From positions 82,469,168-82,533,167 of the forward strand of contig OX235270.1 in assembly GCA_944472135.2 (NCBI GenBank): a stretch of DNA of 64,000 nucleotides, given 5' to 3'. Every line of letters begins with the position of its first letter. Position 1 is the first letter of the stretch. The stretch is from Trichobilharzia regenti. Taxonomy: Eukaryota > Platyhelminthes > Trematoda > Strigeidida > Schistosomatidae. The notes beneath the pieces were generated by a model. The model was not told the DNA's origin, did no database searches, and saw nothing but the letters and a program-made list of their open reading frames with translations. A program made the translations under genes and the position numbers. Shown here in pieces: positions 11,901 through 19,559 of this stretch.

Positions 11901-14209
11901 CTAAATGTAAAACTAGATTCTGAATACAGAAGCGATTATGACTCACTGACTTATGAATCAGTTAAATGTGTGACTGTATGAAAATTTTAAAAATCAGCAC
12001 ACATTTCACTTCCCGGGTTTCAGGTGAAAATGGTCATCTTGAATTGATGTACTTTGCTATAATTAATTTAAACTACCATTAGCAGATTTCATTCTGGTGA
12101 CTGAATAGAACCCTTGCAGTTTGCGGCTTAGCCTTATGCGCAGTGTTTAACCTATACTATGTCAACACTCGACGGCCTGACACAACACAAGACGTCCTCT
12201 CTTTTCATCTAAGAAAAAAACGCTTCCAGTTCTATCATTAGCACTGTGTCTTCATAAGATGAGTATAAATATTTGACTGATTCCACTGGTGCAGATTTAT
12301 GTCGTTCAAGAAATAAAGCCAGTATATTTAGGTCCTTAAAAAGCAGTCTGTAGAGGTAACTTAGGACGTAAGTGCTAATGTTAACTTCATGTGTATCACT
12401 TTATTAGTTAAAAGTGATTATTTCATCAAAATTCCGATTTATCAACCCAAATTAGCTCTCCAAGGACAGCTGTACTATCGGAAGAGAACTAACAGCCCTA
12501 TCAACCCAGTAGACGAGTGCACACTGTAAACGGAATTGTTCTCAATTTATTGATGCCTAGCTTTGTGTATTCATTTGGATAACAAAACTTTCTTCCGAAG
12601 AGATAACTCCATTTACATTATTTCATTTTATTATTCTAGAATTCGCGTTAAAAAACTTAACTCGTTAGTTTTATACCACACAATCACATGGAGTCTGTTT
12701 GCTATGGTTATTCAACTGACAGTGCCATACCTTGTTTTCGTTGCATTTGCTCTGGTCTCATTACAGGTAAGTTATTGATGTGACAAGTGATTTCCACCCA
12801 TATATTTTAATGTTATACAATAAGCTCAACTGATATCTGAAGTAACTGTTAGCTGAAGACACTACTAAACAAACAACAGTCAATGAAGGAAGAAATAAAA
12901 AATATGAAATAATTTTTTTTTCAACTGTAAGCAAGCAGTGTAAATGCTTTAGAACTGATTAGTTTTCACATCTATGCATATTTTAGTCAGGCTTCAATAC
13001 TCAGAATTACACATGTCTTCCTAAAACCATAGTTTTTTGTCTGGAAAATAGGTACTAAGCTGCATTTCGAGTCAAAATTAACTTTAAAAAAGTATTTGTA
13101 ATTTTATCTCCTGAGTTTAGTTCTCCTACAAGCTTGAATCCCACTCTTCCTGTCAGGACCTGAACAGTCAAGAATAGCTGACTACCGAAGACATGAAGGT
13201 GTACATGGGTGTTGAGTAAAATCTGATAAGGTTCAGAATCCATTAAAATGAGTACTACATGGATGCTTCACTTTCTTTCACGAATGCACCCTCACACTGA
13301 TATCTCATTTCCGAAACTATATAAGTAACTCGTTCTGAAGCCCGAATGTTCCCAGCTTTATCATACATGGGCTGGTAAGTACGCAATTCTGAGAAGTTTC
13401 ATTGCTGAGATACGTGACTTTACAGTGCCACACATGTGGTCCGGGGTTCCATCTCCGGCCGAATCACTCCTTTACCTCGCTAATCCAGTAATAAGACTGG
13501 GCATGAGGCTACCAACCCCATCCCGTAAAAACAAACACCACTGCTACCGAAACTTCAAGCCTTTAGCTTGAAGACCTATGTTCCACTGGGAACGTAAAGA
13601 AATAAAAAAACAGTGCTACGTTGTCCTTGATTTCCCATTAGCCTGTATATATATATATGCATGTTGCATATTTTGTAATGCCTTTGCAGTCGTCCTAAGG
13701 GTTTCAGATGAATCTCATAGTTTTCAATCCAGGTAGAAAGCATAAAACAAAATGCAACGAAAACTTTTATTCACTAGAGATTGTTTTTCATTTATAGTAT
13801 AAATACTGAGGAATTTGGACAGTAGCACAAGTAGTTCTGTAGTGCGTCCAGCCGATTCAGAATTCTGACTCACCATAAGGTACAACTCATCTAAATTATA
13901 TTTATACCTTCCACATGCAGTAAATTCATACCCCTCATTTGCATGCTATTTCAGGGTTCCTGGAATTTTATTATTTATGGCTTACGAGATAGAGCACTAT
14001 ATAAAGCTTGTAAGGGGGACTCAAAATCTTGGAAACAAGGATTTACTGAAAATGTCAGAAGTGAAACGTCAATCAAAAATCAGCTTATTTTGAGCAAAAG
14101 TCAATCAAAAGATGATCAGTTCAGCCATCGTGGTAATCATGACAAAGAAGACAGTAAAGATGATACTCAAATTCTTCAGAGAAATACAACAGAAAACAAG
14201 GCTTTTTAA
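1394..14209 (+). CDS. Adhesion-type G-protein-coupled receptor with LamG-like modules (3' six exons)
   Basis: A cell-surface seven-transmembrane receptor assembled from exons 1394-2935, 4194-4599, 5725-5891, 7375-9263, 12640-12766 and 13955-14209. Every exon is bounded by AG/GT and the phases agree (0, 1, 0, 2, 0), giving 1462 codons including the stop. Order: two to three concanavalin/laminin-G-like modules with the recurring 'C-x2-(D/N)P-x2-C' signature, a short Cys-rich exon, a GAIN-like region, a GPS motif (about 8497-8630: CVYW, two Trp, GC, CECNHLSLF) with an HL|S cleavage site, then TM1-TM5, TM6 with the 'TW' motif and TM7 with 'SLQG'. The tail is about 70 residues, rich in Ser, Lys and Asp. 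Adhesion receptors cleave themselves at the GPS and signal through G proteins. The ligand is unknown. The first exon found begins inside a LamG-like module, so the N-terminus lies upstream. Confidence 0.87.
2936..4193 (+). other. Intron (1258 bp)
   Basis: Bounded by a GTTAGT donor and an acceptor at 4191-4193 preceded by the pyrimidine-rich 'cttcttctctttta'. AT-rich, with many stops in all frames; no repeat or RNA recognised. Confidence 0.75.
4194..4599 (+). CDS. Receptor exon: LamG-like module
   Basis: Starts in phase 0. Contains the strands 'PGILLRITGRA', 'LSLIVSIYTEGF', 'LGVWTNIAFSW' and 'LEVYIDGIR', the typical order of a laminin-G/pentraxin-like domain in which the Trp precedes the central strand. 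The donor is taken as GTTGGT at 4600. An alternative GTGGAA donor at 4582 keeps the same phase and would shorten the exon by six codons. Confidence 0.82.
4600..5724 (+). other. Intron (1125 bp)
   Basis: Between the donor at 4600 and a 'tctttttcag' acceptor ending at 5724. No coding or repeat content recognised. Confidence 0.7.
5725..5891 (+). CDS. Receptor exon: short cysteine-rich segment
   Basis: Too short to stand out as an ORF. Using phase 1 from the previous exon, the 167 bases stay open and encode six cysteines within about 55 residues ('VISCS', 'GDCDS', 'VTCILMQGCK', 'SVCTDY'), ending at a good GTGAGA donor at 5892. The phase fit on both sides, the strong acceptor and the Cys content support a real exon, probably a small disulphide-bonded linker ahead of the GAIN region. 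Confidence 0.75.
5892..7374 (+). other. Intron (1483 bp)
   Basis: Runs from GTGAGA to the 'tttctttttcag' acceptor ending at 7374; phase 0 on both sides. A possible small exon follows 'tttattttag' at 6762 (opens with 'DCQCTS'), but only weak donors (GTCATT, GTCTAC) would close it, so it is not called. Confidence 0.65.
7375..9263 (+). CDS. Receptor exon: GAIN region, GPS and TM1-TM5
   Basis: The largest exon, 1889 bases. The first 350 or so codons are a Ser/Asn-rich GAIN-like region. The GPS lies at about 8497-8630 and keeps all diagnostic cysteines, both tryptophans and the HL|S cleavage triad. Hydrophobic segments follow at about 8702-8785 (TM1), 8812-8880 (TM2), 8900-8985 (TM3), 9010-9085 (TM4) and 9140-9225 (TM5). 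It ends in phase 2 at a consensus GTAAGT donor (9264). An ATG at 7390 is internal: five in-frame codons precede it back to the acceptor. Confidence 0.88.
8497..8630 (+). other. GPS autoproteolysis motif
   Basis: The translated motif has the order CVYW ... W ... GC ... T ... CECNHLSLF, the Cys/Trp pattern of the GPCR proteolysis site. The HL|S tripeptide is competent for self-cleavage in known adhesion receptors. Placed just before TM1 as expected. Confidence 0.9.
9578..9778 (-). mobile_element. tRNA-derived SINE, Sm-alpha-like, copy 1
   Basis: On the minus strand it reads a tRNA-like head with an A-box-like 'tggctcaatgg' (about 9726-9737) and a B-box-like 'gggttggaacccc' (about 9678-9692), then a hammerhead relic (9623-9668), then a tail ending near 'tctctaactgatgtca'. 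The same order occurs on the plus strand at 39485-39695. RNA polymerase III promoters from tRNA and an embedded hammerhead are the known hallmarks of schistosome Sm-alpha SINEs. The copy sits antisense in the receptor intron. Confidence 0.85.
9623..9668 (-). ncRNA. Hammerhead ribozyme relic (core shortened)
   Basis: Minus strand: stem I arms GTACTG and CAGTAC are perfect complements. Between them lie GATGA-like core bases, a stem II remnant (GTTC/GGAC), the invariant GAAA, a short stem III 'CAGCTG' and a GTC cleavage triplet. Compared with an intact hammerhead, the three bases CTG after GTACTG are missing (a CTGCTG run reduced to CTG), so stem I and the CTGATGA core cannot both form. Predicted inactive. 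Confidence 0.75.
9930..10003. repeat. Inverted repeat with ~20-bp arms
   Basis: The left arm 9930-9949 and right arm 9983-10003 are reverse complements apart from one missing T, separated by a ~33-base loop that contains 'gatcatatggaggatca'. A related 'gatcctatggaggat' with a preceding 'ttataccatttt' occurs at 9550-9575, just left of the SINE, so the two segments may be a local duplication flanking an insertion. Confidence 0.7.
12640..12766 (+). CDS. Receptor exon: TM6 and start of TM7
   Basis: 127 bases, entered with one base completing a Leu codon. Encodes a basic intracellular stretch ('IRVKKLNS'), then a hydrophobic run with the family signature Trp after Thr ('TITWSLF') and ends in 'VSLQ' at a perfect CAG|GTAAGT donor (12767). 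The spacing from W to Q (25 residues) matches adhesion receptors. Confidence 0.87.
12767..13954 (+). other. Intron (1188 bp) with a SINE-like repeat
   Basis: Donor GTAAGT, acceptor 'gctatttcag' ending at 13954. Contains the repeat at 13400-13610 and a short TA microsatellite near 13648-13660; otherwise nothing recognised. Confidence 0.75.
13400..13610 (+). repeat. SINE-like dispersed repeat, copy 2
   Basis: Begins with tRNA-like promoter sequence (A-box-like 'ttgctgagatacg' near 13402, B-box-like 'ggggttccatctcc' near 13443), followed by a body shared with the reverse complement of 624-815. Ends in an A-rich tail ('aaagaaataaaaaaac'). Head, body and tail fit a tRNA-derived SINE different from the Sm-alpha type, without a hammerhead core. 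Confidence 0.65.
13955..14209 (+). CDS. Receptor last exon: end of TM7 and cytoplasmic tail
   Basis: Phase 0 entry with 'GSWNFIIYGLR', completing TM7 after 'SLQ', then a hydrophilic tail of about 70 residues rich in Lys, Ser and Asp, and a TAA stop at 14207-14209. The tail resembles G-protein-coupling or phosphorylation tails in composition only. Confidence 0.87.
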   Translation, partial: GSWNFIIYGLRDRALYKACKGDSKSWKQGFTENVRSETSIKNQLILSKSQSKDDQFSHRGNHDKEDSKDDTQILQRNTTENKAF

Positions 14210-14462
14210 GACAACTATTGACTTTTTCACTGATTTCTTCAACATTCTTGATTTTATCTCATATTTCGTCGTTGATTATAAAATAAATTTCCTTTGACAT
14301 AATATTAAAGAAACTAATTTTTGTTCATCAATTTCACTTTAATAAAACACAAAGAAAAGTCGATGGGTTATGAGTTAAATGTAAAAAAATAATAATACTA
14401 ACCAACAAAAATATGTAATACGTTATTAAGTCTTGTGAATTCTGAATAAAAAAAGAAATAGG
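14210..14462 (+). other. Receptor 3' UTR / intergenic spacer
   Basis: AATAAA hexamers occur at 14282, 14341 and near 14444, any of which could be the polyadenylation signal. The tandem LTR array starts at 14463, so the receptor 3' UTR stops right at the array edge. Confidence 0.6.
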
Positions 14463-14644
14463 TGTGATTCTTTCTAATCGTAGTATTAGTATTTCGAGAT
14501 GACCGAACTTCAAGAGTCCAACGAAAACACAGAGAGGGCGGAATTCAGGAATTTGTATTTAGCGGAATTATATTGCAATTCATATAAGAAACATATAAAC
14601 AATCAACAGTAAGTATTTAAACAATACAGAGATAGAAATTGTCA
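14463..14644 (-). repeat. Left terminal LTR of the array (diverged)
   Basis: Matches the internal LTRs except near its outer edge, where 'tgtgattctttctaatcg' replaces 'tgtagtaattatttgtaatcg', and at two inner sites ('tattag' for 'tattgg', 'cttcaag' for 'ctacaag'). The outer edge differs more than anything within the array, as expected for an end not reached by homogenisation. Confidence 0.75.
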
Positions 14645-16081
14645 ATCACCACATCCGCCACACGTGGAATATCTCCTTGCGTATTTATAACGATGTCTCG
14701 GTTTGCTTGCAAGTAGCTGCGACCTTCTAACTGATTCTGTGATTCTATTTTCATCATTATTATCTGGACTTATTTCTGAATTGTCTACAAAATCAGGATT
14801 AGTAGCGGAATCATTAATATTATAATTGGAACCACCCACTTCATTTATTGTCACTTTGTCCAGGTGTCTGTTATGAACTGAGTGATCTTTGATGTCTAAT
14901 ATCTTCACCACTCGATTTCCCATTTTTTGTAGTATGATTCCAACGGAAGGTCTATAGTCATTCCCTTTGTAATAATGTGCATTAGAAGTCATCGACATCA
15001 GATGCTTTCTGAGAATTCGAGATTTGAAACGTTTTGCAGGACTTTCACGGGTACCTGTATACTCTGCATTCAACAGACGCAGTCTATGCATATGCAGCAA
15101 TTCCTCCATTTTAATCAGTTGCTCTCTCTTCTCATCCAGTTTTTCTCGTGTTTTCGACAGTTCGCATTGTGACTCGGCTACCTCATTTTTGAAAACAGTT
15201 GACGCTTGAGTTGTTGAACTTGTAGTGGAGGTTTTCATTGGATGAGATTGAGTATTTTGAAAAGTTGAAAGACACATTGACTCCATTTTACTAGACGGAT
15301 TGGGAGAATTATAAGAGTTCTGAGTAAAATAAGTACTCGAACTTCTGCAAACAGTCTTGATGTGTCCAACTTTACCACATTTGTGACACTTAGCACCCCG
15401 AAAACGTCAAGTGCTTCGTAGATGTAACTTTCCACAGGAAAAACACGGTTTAATGTTTTTGATATCTCGCTGTATTCTGTTACCTGTGGACGACAGTTTG
15501 GATTGCTTTCCATGAACACTTGTATTTTCGACTTTGGACAGCATGACATCAGATACTGACGTAGTGGGAGCAGAGTATTCACTGTTGACATCTTCATATG
15601 TAATACATAAATCTTTAGCAGTTTGAAAGGTACAAGAAGGAATCTGAATTAACTCTTTCTCTAACTTAGGAACATTTATTCCAGCAATTAGACGATCACG
15701 TAGTTGAGAATGCAGCTGATCTCCAAAGTTACACTTTGAAGCTTGTATTTGGAGTTGAAGAATAAAGTCTCTAATCTTCTGGTTGGGAGCACGAACCAGT
15801 TTATTGAATTGAGCCCTCTCTCTGGTCTCAAAAGTAGTTACATGAAAGTGATGTATCGGAAGTTCACGAATCTTGACATATGACAGAGAAATAGGCTTAT
15901 CTGGAAACGCTAGATTCCTCACTAGGGTATATGCATCTGGCCCAATAGCAGTGATGAAATGTGCTGGTATTTTGTCATCCCGAACATTCTTTGAAATGCA
16001 CCACGCATCGAAGCATTCAAGGTAATCAGCAATCTCCCGCGGAGAACCATTTATAGGGAATTTTCCAAGATTATTTAGATC
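14642..16081 (-). pseudogene. Array copy 1: gag-integrase tail fusion ORF with one internal TGA
   Basis: 480 codons in one frame: about 53 gag codons downstream of the primer-binding site, 171 more gag codons ending 'CFSCGKLHLRST', an in-frame TGA (15407-15409), 40 codons with a second knuckle 'CHKCGKVGHIKTVC', and 214 codons starting at the only well-placed ATG. The last part has a Glu/Lys/Arg-rich, probably coiled-coil stretch and a gypsy-like integrase C-terminal module ('YKGNDYRPSVGIILQKMG', then 'NRHLDKV'). In related gags the residue at the TGA is the third cysteine of the first knuckle. No in-frame ATG precedes gag. Nucleocapsid-like RNA binding is the ancestral gag role; translation here is doubtful. 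Variants: LRST, INV, unit 1638 bp. Confidence 0.85.
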
Positions 16082-16097
16082 CCTCGCGACGCCAATT
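16079..16097 (-). promoter_or_regulatory. Putative primer-binding site (representative)
   Basis: Minus strand: three bases after the LTR end comes TGGCGTCGCGAG, starting with the TGG that pairs with a tRNA CCA end. Units of 1640 bp have CAGG after it, units of 1638 bp have only GG. In copies 13-15 the site reads TGGTGTCGCGAG. The cognate tRNA was not identified. Confidence 0.55.
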
Positions 16098-16282
16098 TGT
16101 AGTAATTATTTGTAATCGTAGTATTGGTATTTCGAGATGACCGAACTACAAGAGTCCAACGAAAACACAGAGAGGGCGGAATTCAGGAATTTGTATTTAG
16201 CGGAATTATATTGCAATTCATATAAGAAACATATAAACAATCAACAGTAAGTATTTAAACAATACAGAGATAGAAATTGTCA
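16098..16282 (-). repeat. Internal LTR, representative (LTR 2 of 16)
   Basis: 185 bp, beginning TGTAGT and ending TTGTCA on the plus strand. Equivalent LTRs start at 17738, 19378, 21016, 22656, 24294, 25932, 27572, 29212, 30852, 32492, 34132, 35772 and 37412. In minus orientation the first three LTR bases are the TGA stop of the preceding ORF. An 'agagtcc'/'agaatcc' variant alternates from LTR 7 to LTR 14. LTR 10 has 'atttatattt'; LTRs 14-16 carry 'gggaggaatt' and 'tttacattt'. Confidence 0.85.
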
Positions 16283-17719
16283 ATCACCACATCCGCCACA
16301 CGTGGAATATCTCCTTGCGTATTTATAACGATGTCTCGGTTTGCTTGCAAGTAGCTGCGACCTTCTAACTGATTCTGTGATTCTATTTTCATCATTATTA
16401 TCTGGACTTATTTCTGAATTGTCTACAAAATCAGGATTAGTAGCGGAATCATTAATATTATAATTGGAACCACCCACTTCATTTATTGTCACTTTGTCCA
16501 GGTGTCTGTTATGAACTGAGTGATCTTTGATGTCTAATATCTTCACCACTCGATTTCCCATTTTTTGTAGTATGATTCCAACGGAAGGTCTATAGTCATT
16601 CCCTTTGTAATAATGTGCATTAGAAGTCATCGACATCAGATGCTTTCTGAGAATTCGAGATTTGAAACGTTTTGCAGGACTTTCACGGGTACCTGTATAC
16701 TCTGCATTCAACAGACGCAGTCTATGCATATGCAGCAATTCCTCCATTTTAATCAGTTGCTCTCTCTTCTCATCCAGTTTTTCTCGTGTTTTCGACAGTT
16801 CGCATTGTGACTCGGCTACCTCATTTTTGAAAACAGTTGACGCTTGAGTTGTTGAACTTGTAGTGGAGGTTTTCATTGGATGAGATTGAGTATTTTGAAA
16901 AGTTGAAAGACACATTGACTCCATTTTACTAGACGGATTGGGAGAATTATAAGAGTTCTGAGTAAAATAAGTACTCGAACTTCTGCAAACAGTCTTGATG
17001 TGTCCAACTTTACCACATTTGTGACACTTAGCACCCCGAAAACGTCAAGTGCTTCGTAGATGTAACTTTCCACAGGAAAAACACGGTTTAATGTTTTTGA
17101 TATCTCGCTGTATTCTGTTACCTGTGGACGACAGTTTGGATTGCTTTCCATGAACACTTGTATTTTCGACTTTGGACAGCATGACATCAGATACTGACGT
17201 AGTGGGAGCAGAGTATTCACTGTTGACATCTTCATATGTAATACATAAATCTTTAGCAGTTTGAAAGGTACAAGAAGGAATCTGAATTAACTCTTTCTCT
17301 AACTTAGGAACATTTATTCCAGCAATTAGACGATCACGTAGTTGAGAATGCAGCTGATCTCCAAAGTTACACTTTGAAGCTTGTATTTGGAGTTGAAGAA
17401 TAAAGTCTCTAATCTTCTGGTTGGGAGCACGAACCAGTTTATTGAATTGAGCCCTCTCTCTGGTCTCAAAAGTAGTTACATGAAAGTGATGTATCGGAAG
17501 TTCACGAATCTTGACATATGACAGAGAAATAGGCTTATCTGGAAACGCTAGATTCCTCACTAGGGTATATGCATCTGGCCCAATAGCAGTGATGAAATGT
17601 GCTGGTATTTTGTCATCCCGAACATTCTTTGAAATGCACCACGCATCGAAGCATTCAAGGTAATCAGCAATCTCCCGCGGAGAACCATTTATAGGGAATT
17701 TTCCAAGATTATTTAGATC
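16280..17719 (-). pseudogene. Array copy 2: gag-integrase tail fusion ORF
   Basis: Same layout as copy 1; internal TGA at 17045-17047. Variants LRST and INV; followed by the longer CTGCTC form at the primer-binding site. Protein identical to copy 1 over the visible parts. Confidence 0.83.
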
Positions 17720-17919
17720 CTGCTCGCGACGCCAATTTGTAGTAATTATTTGTAATCGTAGTATTGGTATTTCGAGATGACCGAACTACAAGAGTCCAAC
17801 GAAAACACAGAGAGGGCGGAATTCAGGAATTTGTATTTAGCGGAATTATATTGCAATTCATATAAGAAACATATAAACAATCAACAGTAAGTATTTAAAC
17901 AATACAGAGATAGAAATTG

Positions 17920-19359
17920 TCAATCACCACATCCGCCACACGTGGAATATCTCCTTGCGTATTTATAACGATGTCTCGGTTTGCTTGCAAGTAGCTGCGA
18001 CCTTCTAACTGATTCTGTGATTCTATTTTCATCATTATTATCTGGACTTATTTCTGAATTGTCTACAAAATCAGGATTAGTAGCGGAATCATTAATATTA
18101 TAATTGGAACCACCCACTTCATTTATTGTCACTTTGTCCAGGTGTCTGTTATGAACTGAGTGATCTTTGATGTCTAATATCTTCACCACTCGATTTTCCA
18201 TTTTTTGTAGTATGATTCCAACGGAAGGTCTATAGTCATTCCCTTTGTAATAATGTGCATTAGAAGTCATCGACATCAGATGCTTTCTGAGAATTCGAGA
18301 TTTGAAACGTTTTGCAGGACTTTCACGGGTACCTGTATACTCTGCATTCAACAGACGCAGTCTATGCATATGCAGCAATTCCTCCATTTTAATCAGTTGC
18401 TCTCTCTTCTCATCCAGTTTTTCTCGTGTTTTCGACAGTTCGCATTGTGACTCGGCTACCTCATTTTTGAAAACAGTTGACGCTTGAGTTGTTGAACTTG
18501 TAGTGGAGGTTTTCATTGGATGAGATTGAGTATTTTGAAAAGTTGAAAGACACATTGACTCCATTTTACTAGACGGATTGGGAGAATTATAAGAGTTCTG
18601 AGTAAAATAAGTACTCGAACTTCTGCAAACAGTCTTGATGTGTCCAACTTTACCACATTTGTGACACTTAGCACCCCGAAAACGTCAAGTGCTTCGTAGA
18701 TGTAACTTTCCACAGGAAAAACACGGTTTAATGTTTTTGATATCTCGCTGTATTCTGTTACCTGTGGACGACAGTTTGGATTGCTTTCCATGAACACTTG
18801 TATTTTCGACTTTGGACAGCATGACATCAGATACTGACGTAGTGGGAGCAGAGTATTCACTGTTGACATCTTCATATGTAATACATAAATCTTTAGCAGT
18901 TTGAAAGGTACAAGAAGGAATCTGAATTAACTCTTTCTCTAACTTAGGAACATTTATTCCAGCAATTAGACGATCACGTAGTTGAGAATGCAGCTGATCT
19001 CCAAAGTTACACTTTGAAGCTTGTATTTGGAGTTGAAGAATAAAGTCTCTAATCTTCTGGTTGGGAGCACGAACCAGTTTATTGAATTGAGCCCTCTCTC
19101 TGGTCTCAAAAGTAGTTACATGAAAGTGATGTATCGGAAGTTCACGAATCTTGACATATGACAGAGAAATAGGCTTATCTGGAAACGCTAGATTCCTCAC
19201 TAGGGTATATGCATCTGGCCCAATAGCAGTGATGAAATGTGCTGGTATTTTGTCATCCCGAACATTCTTTGAAATGCACCACGCATCGAAGCATTCAAGG
19301 TAATCAGCAATCTCCCGCGGAGAACCATTTATAGGGAATTTTCCAAGATTATTTAGATC
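17920..19359 (-). pseudogene. Array copy 3: gag-integrase tail fusion ORF
   Basis: Internal TGA at 18685-18687. Carries a private Gly-to-Glu change in the integrase tail ('QKMENR' instead of 'QKMGNR', near 18195). LRST, INV, longer primer-site form. Confidence 0.83.
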
Positions 19360-19559
19360 CTGCTCGCGACGCCAATTTGTAGTAATTATTTGTAATCGTA
19401 GTATTGGTATTTCGAGATGACCGAACTACAAGAGTCCAACGAAAACACAGAGAGGGCGGAATTCAGGAATTTGTATTTAGCGGAATTATATTGCAATTCA
19501 TATAAGAAACATATAAACAATCAACAGTAAGTATTTAAACAATACAGAGATAGAAATTG

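Larger units (their letters stand above)
9264..12639 (+). other. Large intron (3376 bp) with a SINE and an inverted repeat
   Basis: Donor GTAAGT at 9264, acceptor 'ttattctag' ending at 12639. It holds an Sm-alpha-like SINE (9578-9778), an inverted repeat (9930-10003) and a short CA-rich run near 11828-11850. The rest is AT-rich with no recognised content. Confidence 0.75.

Noticed and set aside
14975..15209. Plus-strand frames of 61 and 65 codons repeated in every array unit
   Set aside because: They lie antisense to the gag-integrase frame, have no domain, and repeat only because the unit repeats.
15407..15409. TGA decoded as selenocysteine
   Set aside because: No SECIS-like element was recognised, and a Cys-to-stop point mutation is simpler.
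15235..15597. 120-codon minus-strand frame in each array unit
   Set aside because: It overlaps the gag frame in another frame and spans the TGA by chance; composition is unlike a protein domain.
16130..16180. Possible hammerhead ribozyme in the array LTR ('gatgacc' ... 'cgaaaac'), which would make the unit a retrozyme
   Set aside because: The CTGATGA core is not present and no stem I arms flank it; the unit also encodes proteins, unlike retrozymes.
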